DNA of 5,819 nt from an uncultured Pseudomonadota bacterium (GCA_946478635.1 CAMLCX010000338.1:1-5819), one strand, 5' to 3'. Shown: positions 1 through 5,819, counted from the stretch's first letter. Made by a program: numbers and translations. The notes: generated by a model from the sequence alone, not told the origin.

Positions 1-1
1 G

Positions 2-55
2 GTGGCGACAATCGTCAATCCCAGCCCTGATTCGAGCGCGGACAAATCACGTTAA
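2..55 (+). CDS. Possible 3' end of an upstream gene (partial, 17 codons then TAA)
   Basis: Reading from base 2, the frame is open from the window edge and ends in TAA at 53-55, giving a polar C-terminal tail that ends PDSSADKSR. It would stop 37 bases before the next ATG on the same strand, which is a normal operon spacing. Another frame from base 1 also stays open, to TGA at 28-30, so the frame is not decided. The fragment is too short to assign a family. It is recorded only because an upstream co-directional gene is the simplest explanation of these bases. Confidence 0.3.
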   Translation: MATIVNPSPDSSADKSR

Positions 56-92
56 TTATGCGGCAATCTTAGGGTCCAGTCGCCTCAGTTCA

Positions 93-1538
93 ATGAGACG
101 AAAAAAACAGCGCCCGCGCAAAGCATCTCGAGAATTCGCGCAGCGAGCCCAAACACCCGAGCCCTTGGGCAATGAAGCGTCTACAACACTCCACTACGCG
201 TTCTTCACCATCGTCGCCTCCGGCATGTTCATCCGTCTGCTTGTCTTTGCGTACCTGGGGTATTTCAACAACGATAATCATCTTGCCGTGATTGACTACG
301 TATCGCGCCATTGGCTTCCGCCGCACGCGGGGCAACTCAACCAGGCGTACCATCCGCCGTTATACTATTTCATAGCCGCGCCCTTCCTTCGCCTGGGCAA
401 CCTGCCCGCGGTTCAGGGGCTATCCCTCCTGTTGTCGATGACGACGCTGACAATGATCGCCGTCTTGCTGCGCCAACTGCCATGGATAAAAGAGCAGGCT
501 CGCGTCTGGTGCCTGGCGCTGGCGGCGTTTCACCCGCAATTCGTCATGTTCAGCCTCTTCATTTCGAACGACACTCTGGCAATCCTCTTGGGCGCGCTGA
601 TTTTTTATCAATGTTGGCGCGCGCAAGCGGTGCCGTCGTTGAGCCGTTTTATTTTGCTGGGAATTTTCCTCGGATTAGGGCTGCTGACGAAAGCGGTGTT
701 TCTGGTCTTTGTTTTGCCGCTGCTGATTTTTGTCTGGCTGACCTGCCGGCTCGCGCTGACGTCCAAGGAAAGATTCGCGCGACTGGCTGCGTTTTTTTGC
801 CTCGCCGCTGTTCTCGGCTGTTACAAATACCTGGAGAATTCCTTGTTGTTTGGCAGTCCATTTACCAGCAATCTCGATTTTGGAAGTTGGACCGCCGGGC
901 AAAAACCGACCTGGACCGGCGCCGCTTCGTTATTGGATTTCAACCTGTTGAAACTGATGTACGATCCGGCCATATCGGCTTCGACCGTTCATTCATATCC
1001 GCTGATGATCTACGGCTCTTTCTGGTATGCCCTGGTTCCCGAGTCGACTTTCTATAGCAATCTCGTCGCGCCTTTTCATCGATTGGGATCAGCGATTTAT
1101 CTGGCAGCCCTGGGCCCAACGATACTGATGGCGATCGGCGCTAGCCGAATGGCCGTGGCGGGAATGCGTGCATTGCCGCCAAATCAAATATTGCAAAATT
1201 TATCCGATCGATTCATCTTCGAATTTACCGCGCTTCTCATCCTGGTTTCGAATTTGTTTTTGATCATTGTCGTCGGTTGGAGTTCTGATGTCTGGAGCGT
1301 CTTTCAAGGCCGCCTGCTTTTCCCATCCTATTTCGCCGTCCTCCTGACACTGCACGCCGGTCTGGAATGGATCGAATCGTCGCGTTTTACGGCTAAACTT
1401 GCCGGCTGTTTTCTTGCGGCTTTACTCTTACTTTTCCTCGCGTACTTTATTGTTGAATTCTGGCTATCGAGCGTGCACCCGAGAAATCCTTTGAGCATGG
1501 ATCATATGCCGTACAAGATCGAGATGAATAAGCGGTGA
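93..1538 (+). CDS. GT39/ArnT-like polytopic membrane glycosyltransferase
   Basis: Predicted integral membrane protein of 481 residues that would transfer a sugar from a polyprenyl-phosphate donor to an acceptor at the outer face of the cytoplasmic membrane. Visible features: a Lys/Arg-rich cytoplasmic N-terminus (residues 1-25), a first membrane segment near 35-57, then a loop with the D61-N62-H63 stretch where GT-C enzymes carry their catalytic acidic residue(s). The loop continues to Y86-H-P-P-L-Y-Y92, a hallmark of this family. About ten further hydrophobic segments lie between 102 and 457. N159-D160 at a helix start and Q405-G-R-L-L-F-P411 before a late helix are also family-typical. The length is slightly short compared with ArnT (about 550). 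ATG at 93 is the first in-frame ATG in the window, but the frame has no stop back to the left edge and there is no clear ribosome site. The next gene follows after 49 bases, so co-transcription is likely. The GT39-like fold is fairly secure from motifs; the substrate is unknown. A DUF2142-type membrane protein is the main alternative. Confidence 0.85.
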   Translation: MRRKKQRPRKASREFAQRAQTPEPLGNEASTTLHYAFFTIVASGMFIRLLVFAYLGYFNNDNHLAVIDYVSRHWLPPHAGQLNQAYHPPLYYFIAAPFLRLGNLPAVQGLSLLLSMTTLTMIAVLLRQLPWIKEQARVWCLALAAFHPQFVMFSLFISNDTLAILLGALIFYQCWRAQAVPSLSRFILLGIFLGLGLLTKAVFLVFVLPLLIFVWLTCRLALTSKERFARLAAFFCLAAVLGCYKYLENSLLFGSPFTSNLDFGSWTAGQKPTWTGAASLLDFNLLKLMYDPAISASTVHSYPLMIYGSFWYALVPESTFYSNLVAPFHRLGSAIYLAALGPTILMAIGASRMAVAGMRALPPNQILQNLSDRFIFEFTALLILVSNLFLIIVVGWSSDVWSVFQGRLLFPSYFAVLLTLHAGLEWIESSRFTAKLAGCFLAALLLLFLAYFIVEFWLSSVHPRNPLSMDHMPYKIEMNKR

Positions 1539-1587
1539 TCGATAGCGCCGCGCCCGCTGGTAAACGAACGACTATTTTATCGACAGC

Positions 1588-3546
1588 ATGAGACGCAAAA
1601 CCCGCAAAAAAGCGTTCCGCGAAACTCCGCGAATTCAGGGGCAAACTCAAATCCACTGGTTAAATGCCAATTGTTCGCGGTTAACCGCCGGCGCTATTTT
1701 TCTCCTTCACGTCTTTGGGCTGGTATCGATATTCACCGTATGGACCGATATCTTTAGTGCCGCGCCGCTCGTTCCCCAGGATTGGGGCCTTCATTTTCAC
1801 CATCTGAATTCGCTCGAAGCGTTCTGGCGGCAGGACCGCAGGGTGTGGGGTTACAATCCTTTCTTCATGGCCGGTTATCCATCCAATACAATCCAGGATT
1901 TGAGCATCAAATTTTTTGAATTTGTCGCACTCGCGCTGTCGGCGTTGGCTCTGACACCGGTCCAGTGGTTCAAAATCTCCGCCTTTGGGGCCATGGCCGG
2001 CGTGCCGTGGATCATGTACTTTGCCGCGCGCAATTTCTTTATCGCCGATGAATCCAAACACTTCATGGCGCTGGTGGCAACGGCTTTGGGTACTGTTTAC
2101 TGGTGGAATTCTTTGCCGCGGGAGATGTTTTTCTACGGCATGATCGGTTTTCCGACAGCCTCCTATTTGAGCGTTTTGGGAGTTTCGTTGTTTTACCGGC
2201 TCGCCTTGCATCACGAAAAAACCGGCACGGTCCATCTCGCTTGGCTGCTGTTCACTGCGGCCATCCTGCCGCTGCACGTCCAATCAGCCGTCACTTTTCT
2301 GCCGGCGATCATTGGACTGCTGATTTTCGGGAGGACCGGATTGTTAAACGCACGGCTTGTCGTATGGAGCGCAGCAGCCGCGTTGATTGCCATTCTCGCC
2401 AATGCGATCTGGCTTGTTCCCGCGATGACCCATCTTGGCGATGATGTTTCAGCGGCGATCGTCAATCAACTGCCGTTGTTCGCCAGCGCCGATCCGTTGA
2501 CTTTTATTTTTGATTATCTCGGGCGGCGCGGTTTCTGGACTTTTCGCCCATCATTTGTCGAGAAAGGTTTTCGGATTGCGCTTCTGCTCTTGGGTTCTCT
2601 GGGGATTTGGCGGCTGATGCAAAAGTCCCGCAATCTCGGCGTCACGCTGCTCAGTGCGGCGGGTGTGCTCTTTTTTATCGCCTACTTCGGGGCTTTTTTA
2701 CCGGCCGTGAAATCCTGGCAGCCGCTGCGTTTCAAAGTACCGCTGGATCTGTTTCTGGTCATCGGCGCGGCGTATGCCGTCTTCGATGGGCTCCAGGCGC
2801 GCGCGACGTCACGATCGAGATTTGTACCGATTATCTTGACCGCCGGCCTGGCCGCATTTTTCATTAATCTCGTGCAAACCGAGGCCGCCGGCAAGCTGCA
2901 ATTGCGTGCGCAACTCAACTCGCAGATAAGCGCCGTTTTTGACTGGATCGAACGCGCAACCCCCGCCGGCGGGCGCGTGCTTTTCGAAGAGTCCGGGGAC
3001 GAAACCGGATTCGTCTATGACGGCGCGTATCTTTCGTCGTTTTTGCCGCAGAAAACCGGGCGCCAAATAATCGGCGGGCCGATCAATCTTTACAACGACC
3101 GCCACCATTTTGCCGAATTTCACTCAGGGCAGATATTCAAGAAGGATATGCAATCGCTCTCGGACGAGGAATTGCGGAATTATCTTCGCCTCTACAATAT
3201 CGGGGCAATCGTCGCCTTTCATCCGGCATCGATCCGGCGACTGCAATCGATTCCAGGTTTAGTCACCCTCGAAGAACGCATCGGTCCCGTGCATTTGATG
3301 AAAGTCCATCAGCCCTTGTCCTGGTTCGTTGCCGGCGAGGGCAAAGTCAATGCAGCCTTCAATCGCTTGGCATTATCAGAGCTAAAAGGCAGCGAAGTGA
3401 TTTTGAAATATCATTGGGTCGAAGGCCTGATGGCCTCGCCGCCGACGCGGATCGAGCCGGTCAAAATGGCGGACGATCCGATTCCGTTTATAAAGCTGAT
3501 CGATCCGCCAGGTAACCTTGTCCTGCGAATCGGCTCGTTTGATTAG
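1588..3546 (+). CDS. Polytopic membrane protein, PTPS-related/YfhO-like, possible GT-C glycosyltransferase
   Basis: This 652-residue protein has about 12 hydrophobic segments between residues 32 and 430, then a soluble C-terminal part (about 431-652). The first segment (32-52) follows a basic N-terminus and leads into a loop with D65-W66-G-L-H69-F-H71, then W87-G-Y-N-P91 and G96-Y-P98. This arrangement resembles the first extracytoplasmic loop of GT-C-like proteins in the Pfam family named '6-pyruvoyl-tetrahydropterin synthase related domain; membrane protein' and in YfhO. Q378-P-L-R381-F leads into a late helix, again as in those families. The C-terminal part begins with a segment around F451-D-W-I, a common boundary in YfhO-like proteins, and contains a histidine-rich patch (R505-H-H507, H512). 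It lies 49 bases downstream of the GT39-like gene, on the same strand. ATG 1588 is the only Met before residue 94, and starting later would lose the first helix; no ribosome site is evident. The family name does not imply pterin chemistry. Enzymatic activity is inferred from fold similarity, and the substrate is unknown. Confidence 0.8.
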   Translation: MRRKTRKKAFRETPRIQGQTQIHWLNANCSRLTAGAIFLLHVFGLVSIFTVWTDIFSAAPLVPQDWGLHFHHLNSLEAFWRQDRRVWGYNPFFMAGYPSNTIQDLSIKFFEFVALALSALALTPVQWFKISAFGAMAGVPWIMYFAARNFFIADESKHFMALVATALGTVYWWNSLPREMFFYGMIGFPTASYLSVLGVSLFYRLALHHEKTGTVHLAWLLFTAAILPLHVQSAVTFLPAIIGLLIFGRTGLLNARLVVWSAAAALIAILANAIWLVPAMTHLGDDVSAAIVNQLPLFASADPLTFIFDYLGRRGFWTFRPSFVEKGFRIALLLLGSLGIWRLMQKSRNLGVTLLSAAGVLFFIAYFGAFLPAVKSWQPLRFKVPLDLFLVIGAAYAVFDGLQARATSRSRFVPIILTAGLAAFFINLVQTEAAGKLQLRAQLNSQISAVFDWIERATPAGGRVLFEESGDETGFVYDGAYLSSFLPQKTGRQIIGGPINLYNDRHHFAEFHSGQIFKKDMQSLSDEELRNYLRLYNIGAIVAFHPASIRRLQSIPGLVTLEERIGPVHLMKVHQPLSWFVAGEGKVNAAFNRLALSELKGSEVILKYHWVEGLMASPPTRIEPVKMADDPIPFIKLIDPPGNLVLRIGSFD

Positions 3547-3564
3547 CCTAACTTGCACGCGTGG

Positions 3565-3585
3565 GAGCCCGGCGACCCGCGGCTC
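3565..3585. terminator. GC-rich hairpin between convergent genes, possible weak bidirectional terminator
   Basis: The 42-base gap between the two converging stop codons contains an inverted repeat. GAGCC (3565-3569) pairs with GGCTC (3581-3585). The stem extends through CGG (3570-3572) with CCG (3577-3579) across one bulged C (3580), leaving a four-base loop CGAC. The position between convergent genes fits a shared terminator. Neither side is followed by a T-tract, so it is not a canonical intrinsic terminator; it may only block 3' exonucleases. Confidence 0.35.
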
Positions 3586-3588
3586 ATG

Positions 3589-5658
3589 TCATCGCGCAGC
3601 GCCCGGCAACTGGCGCTGTCGGAAAAGTCTGTTGGCTTCGCGCTGATGTTCGGCGGCTTCCGCAGTTTTGCCCATTATCGCGAGAAGCTGCGCCAGGCTC
3701 TGATGCGCGGGCGCGAAGTCCGGCTGTATCCGGAGCGCTTGTTGGAAGGCATCCGCCGCCTCGCCATAGCGATTCTGCGCTGCGTAGACGCTGCCCAAAT
3801 AAAAGCTTGCCTCGGGAGCATCGGGCGATAATCGAACCGCTTGTTGCAACGCCGGCGTCGCCTGGTCGAATCTCTCTTGTTTGGCCAGGGCTACGCCGAG
3901 ATTCAAATGCGCCCTGGCAATCGTCGGATTCAGTTCGATGGCTCGGCGAAAATGCTGGATGCCGGTTTCGAGGTCGCCCCGCTCGGCGATCAGCTGTCCG
4001 TAGTTGCTATGGGCGTCGGCATAGTTCGGATAGAGACGCAGCGCCGCTTCGAAATGGCGCCGAGCCAGATCGAAGTTGCCCTGCTGGGCAAAGAGATTGC
4101 CCAGGTTGTAATGCGCCACTCCGTAATCGGCATCCAGCTCCGCCGCCTTGAGCGCAGTCCGGGTAGCGTCCGCGACTTTACCCTGTTTCAAGTAAGCGTT
4201 GGCCAAGTTGTTGTAACCAGCCGCTCCCGGCCCTGAGCCGCGCAGCGGCCAGTTGACAATCACACCGGCAACCAGCGCGACCACGAGGGCGGTCGTCAAA
4301 GGCCGCCAACGCCTTTCGTAGAAGAGCCTGACGGCCACGACCATGCCGGCGCCGGCCAACAGCACCAGGAGAGGCACCAGCGGAAAACGATAGCGGCCAA
4401 ACACGTAAAAAAACGCCACGCTCGCCGCCAGCGAAAAAATCATGGCATAAAGCAACCACAGATGGCGCCACTGGGAGGCGGTCAACATCAGGCCAAGGAC
4501 GGCGAGCGGGGCGAGCATTCCAAAATGACCGATCCAACCAAACCAAGCCAGCAGTCCAGACCAATTTTGATATATGTAAAAATCGTCGGAATCCTCAATT
4601 TCGCGCGCATTCCAAACAGTCAGCCATTTAAGTGCCATCAGGCGCATCCAATCGGCGGGCTGACTCTTGATGTAATCGAGTGATCGGTTGAACCAAAAAT
4701 CCGAAACCTCACCCGGTGTGAGAGTACGACCGGCGGCCCTTTCCGCGAGCCTTTTCGCGTCCGGCCCTTCGAGCTGGATTTCCTGAATGACTTTTCTGAC
4801 CGAACCATAAGTCCCGTCAGCGGCGGCGTTGTTGCCGATGAAAAAATTGGCGCCAAACTGGGACGTGGTCAGCTTGAATTCGCCGCCCACCGCCAGGTTG
4901 CGCACTCCCACCGGCAGCAAAACCAGCACCATGCCGGCTAAAAACCAAGCGAGCCAACGGGCGCGCAGCGCCGGCGGCCGCGCTGCGTAGTAGAAAACAA
5001 TCCAAAGCACAACCACCGGCGCCAGGATGAGCGCGTTCTCGCGCGAAAGACCGAGCAACCCTAACACAATGCCGGCGCCGAGCCATTTATTCCATTTTTC
5101 CTCTGAATTCGTGCCGATCAAAAGAAAGAGCAGGCAACTCAGCAGAAATAGATCGAGGATGCTCTTTTCGATCAGCGCATCGAAAAATATTGCCGGCGCA
5201 TAGCCGGCGAGCATCACCCCCGCCGCCAATCCGGCGACCCGGCCGAACAATTTCTCGCCGACGAGGTATATGAGCCCGCAGGATATGGAGCCTAGAATCA
5301 GCTGTAAGAAACGGACCGCCCACAGATCATGGCCGAACACACTCTGCAAGATCGCCAGGAAATAGGGATAGAGAGGGGCTTGGTAGAACACGCCTTCGCC
5401 GAGCCAGGCACCGGCGGCAATGCGCTGCGCCCACTCATCGTAGGTGCGTCCATCGCCGGCCAGATTGTAAAATAACGGGATCGACTCGATTTGCAGCAGA
5501 TAGATCAGGCGGAGCAAGAACGCCGCGCCAACGACGGCGGCCAGGCAGACCCATCGGCTCTTTCGCTGGACATAAATTTCCGCGGAGACAAAGGCATTCG
5601 ACGGTTTCGCCATGCCTCTTTTCTTGTTTGACGGAATGGGGGTTTTTTTTAATTGCAT
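3589..5658 (-). CDS. GT39 membrane glycosyltransferase fused to six C-terminal TPR units
   Basis: The 689-residue protein joins a membrane glycosyltransferase of the dolichyl-phosphate-mannose mannosyltransferase type (GT39/PMT_2) to a tetratricopeptide array. After TM1 (about 36-56) the loop contains G68-D69-G and Y73-D74-E75, candidate catalytic acidic residues, and then Q93-A-P-L-Y-P98. E164-K165 follows a helix. R253-N254 starts a large loop (about 253-345) with G269-A-N and I274-G-N-N277. E353, D356, D358 and D359 lie before the next helix, and R422-Y-R-F-P426 sits at a late helix. These are recurring features of GT39-TPR proteins. Further membrane segments lie at about 113-250 and 366-470. 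TPRs fill 478-681. It should transfer a lipid-phosphate-linked sugar at the outer membrane face, while the TPRs bind a partner or acceptor. ATG 5658 lacks a ribosome site. Met16 (ATG at 5613) follows a purine-rich AAGAAAAGAGG and is a good alternative that still keeps TM1. The gene converges on the two-gene + strand unit. The substrate and the side on which the TPRs sit are unknown. Confidence 0.9.
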   Translation of the reverse strand: MQLKKTPIPSNKKRGMAKPSNAFVSAEIYVQRKSRWVCLAAVVGAAFLLRLIYLLQIESIPLFYNLAGDGRTYDEWAQRIAAGAWLGEGVFYQAPLYPYFLAILQSVFGHDLWAVRFLQLILGSISCGLIYLVGEKLFGRVAGLAAGVMLAGYAPAIFFDALIEKSILDLFLLSCLLFLLIGTNSEEKWNKWLGAGIVLGLLGLSRENALILAPVVVLWIVFYYAARPPALRARWLAWFLAGMVLVLLPVGVRNLAVGGEFKLTTSQFGANFFIGNNAAADGTYGSVRKVIQEIQLEGPDAKRLAERAAGRTLTPGEVSDFWFNRSLDYIKSQPADWMRLMALKWLTVWNAREIEDSDDFYIYQNWSGLLAWFGWIGHFGMLAPLAVLGLMLTASQWRHLWLLYAMIFSLAASVAFFYVFGRYRFPLVPLLVLLAGAGMVVAVRLFYERRWRPLTTALVVALVAGVIVNWPLRGSGPGAAGYNNLANAYLKQGKVADATRTALKAAELDADYGVAHYNLGNLFAQQGNFDLARRHFEAALRLYPNYADAHSNYGQLIAERGDLETGIQHFRRAIELNPTIARAHLNLGVALAKQERFDQATPALQQAVRLSPDAPEASFYLGSVYAAQNRYGEAADAFQQALRIQPDFAPAHQSLAQLLAIMGKTAEAAEHQREANRLFRQRQLPGAAR
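3616..4227 (-). repeat. Six-unit TPR-coding array (102 bases per unit)
   Basis: This is the segment of the - strand gene that encodes protein residues 478-681. Six units fit an exact 34-residue period with no insertions: 478-511, 512-545, 546-579, 580-613, 614-647 and 648-681. The TPR pattern is clear in units 2-5, with N-L-G or equivalent at positions 7-9, Ala near 20 and 27, and Pro near the end (for example the Y-P, N-P, S-P and Q-P pairs). Unit 1 is more degenerate and directly follows the last membrane helix. Unit 6 lacks the closing Pro and acts as the capping helix pair. The units differ enough that this is an old array rather than a recent DNA-level duplication. Confidence 0.85.
5611..5625 (-). 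promoter_or_regulatory. Purine-rich stretch and alternative ATG for the GT39-TPR gene
   Basis: On the - strand, bases 5625 to 5615 read AAGAAAAGAGG, followed by C and then ATG at 5613-5611, codon 16 of the long frame. This is the only purine-rich, ribosome-site-like run near any candidate start in the window. GAGG lies only one base from the ATG, closer than ideal, so the purine tract may help only partly. Starting here would remove a Lys-rich leader and the A8/C5 homopolymer run. Confidence 0.4.
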
Positions 5659-5666
5659 CGACTACG

Positions 5667-5738
5667 GTGAACCGTCCGGCGAGGCGCGCATGCCACGTCG
5701 TGAAAGATTTCAGCAAACAACCGTTGATGTCGGTTCAC
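5667..5738 (-). repeat. Inverted repeat in the leader of the GT39-TPR gene
   Basis: GTGAACCG (5667-5674) and CGGTTCAC (5731-5738) are perfect 8-base inverted copies 56 bases apart. A second pair, AACCG (5719-5723) and CGGTT (5731-5735), shares one arm with the first, so the two stems are mutually exclusive. In a - strand transcript the proximal arm would lie about nine bases upstream of the ATG at 5658. Pairing there could affect ribosome access, but only if transcription starts upstream of 5738. Confidence 0.3.
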
Positions 5739-5773
5739 ATTTCGCCTGTTGGTAACCCGCATAATTCGCGGCA

Positions 5774-5793
5774 GAGCTGCAATCGAGCTGCAA
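5774..5793. repeat. Tandem 9-base direct repeat GAGCTGCAA, 11-base spacing
   Basis: GAGCTGCAA occurs at 5774-5782 and again at 5785-5793, separated by TC, so the copies are 11 bases apart, about one helical turn. It lies about 115-135 bases upstream of the first ATG of the - strand gene. The spacing on one DNA face is what an activator or repressor with tandem half-sites would use, but the regulator is unknown and the repeat could be chance. Confidence 0.4.
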
Positions 5794-5819
5794 CCCTTCC
5801 GGAACGAAGGCAAAGCAGC

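Larger units (their letters stand above)
5659..5819. other. Upstream region of the GT39-TPR gene, no gene seen
   Basis: These 161 bases hold no reading frame I can support. They contain a tandem 9-base direct repeat (5774-5793), an 8-base inverted repeat (5667-5674 with 5731-5738), a smaller inverted repeat (5719-5735) and a short hairpin, CCTTC/GAAGG around a six-base loop (5795-5810). I see no convincing -35/-10 pair. The promoter and any 5' leader of the - strand gene should lie here or just beyond the window. Confidence 0.5.

Noticed and set aside
311..1057. A 248-codon + strand open frame overlapping the first glycosyltransferase
   Set aside because: It lies wholly inside the membrane-protein gene in another frame; its translation is Arg/Pro/Ala-rich without motifs, and the real gene has clear family motifs.
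1539..1583. Inverted repeat TCGATA / TATCGA across the gap between the two + strand genes
   Set aside because: Only six bases per arm with a 33-base loop, and no T-tract follows; too weak to call a terminator or operator.
1681..2283. A 200-codon - strand frame opposite the second membrane protein
   Set aside because: Antisense shadow with low-complexity Gln/Arg/Lys content and no recognisable domain, inside a well-supported coding region.
1588..3546. A pterin-synthesis role for the second protein, suggested by the family name 'PTPS-related'
   Set aside because: The family name comes from an old annotation; this protein is polytopic and shows none of the small cytosolic pterin synthase features.
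3556..3563. Palindrome CACGCGTG just after the second gene's stop
   Set aside because: Eight-base palindromes are common by chance in GC-leaning DNA, and it does not combine with the adjacent hairpin into a larger structure.
3553..4236. Overlapping + strand frames (3553-3831, 3561-4151, 3841-4236) opposite the TPR region
   Set aside because: They are antisense to the TPR-coding array, whose exact 34-residue period proves the - strand frame; long open antisense frames are expected from GC-leaning repeat DNA.
4178..5323. Alternative - strand frames within the GT39-TPR gene (4178-4564, 4817-5086, 5087-5323)
   Set aside because: They are shifted-frame shadows of the continuous 689-residue frame, which is intact, so there is no sign of a frameshift or split gene.
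1..5819. CRISPR array, insertion sequence, tRNA or rRNA gene
   Set aside because: No regularly spaced direct repeats outside the TPR-coding region, no transposase motifs or terminal inverted repeats, and almost all bases belong to three intact genes.

Overview
This window looks like a bacterial chromosomal segment devoted to membrane-bound sugar transfer. Nearly all of it is covered by three large genes for polytopic membrane proteins. All three look like GT-C-fold glycosyltransferases, or relatives that use polyprenyl-phosphate-linked sugars on the outer face of the cytoplasmic membrane. The DNA is moderately GC-rich by eye (not computed). No gene has a convincing Shine-Dalgarno sequence at its first start. 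A GT39 domain fused to tetratricopeptide repeats, together with these protein styles, recalls environmental Verrucomicrobia, Acidobacteria, Planctomycetes or deltaproteobacterial-type genomes. That taxonomic guess is inference only.

Layout: bases 1-92 hold at most the last codons of an upstream gene and a short leader. A first GT39/ArnT-like protein (481 aa, + strand) spans 93-1538. After a 49-base gap comes a second + strand gene (1588-3546, 652 aa). It encodes a membrane protein of the PTPS-related/YfhO-like kind, with a C-terminal soluble domain of roughly 220 residues. These two probably form one transcription unit. A 42-base convergent gap (3547-3588) contains a GC-rich hairpin without a T-tract. 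The third gene is on the - strand (5658 down to 3589, 689 aa) and joins a GT39 membrane domain to six regular 34-residue TPR units. The last 161 bases (5659-5819) form its upstream region, which carries small direct and inverted repeats that could be regulatory.

How they may work together: GT-C enzymes transfer a sugar from a lipid-phosphate carrier to a lipid, glycan or protein acceptor. Three different ones side by side suggest a role in decorating an envelope glycan, lipid or protein. No donor-synthesis enzyme (GT2 polyprenyl-phosphate sugar synthase), flippase or polymerase lies in the window, so substrate and product cannot be read from it. I found no mobile element, CRISPR array, tRNA, rRNA or clear new defence system. 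The more unusual points are the enzyme-TPR fusion, the divergent acidic motif in the first protein, the uncharacterised C-terminal domain of the second, and the repeats upstream of the third.
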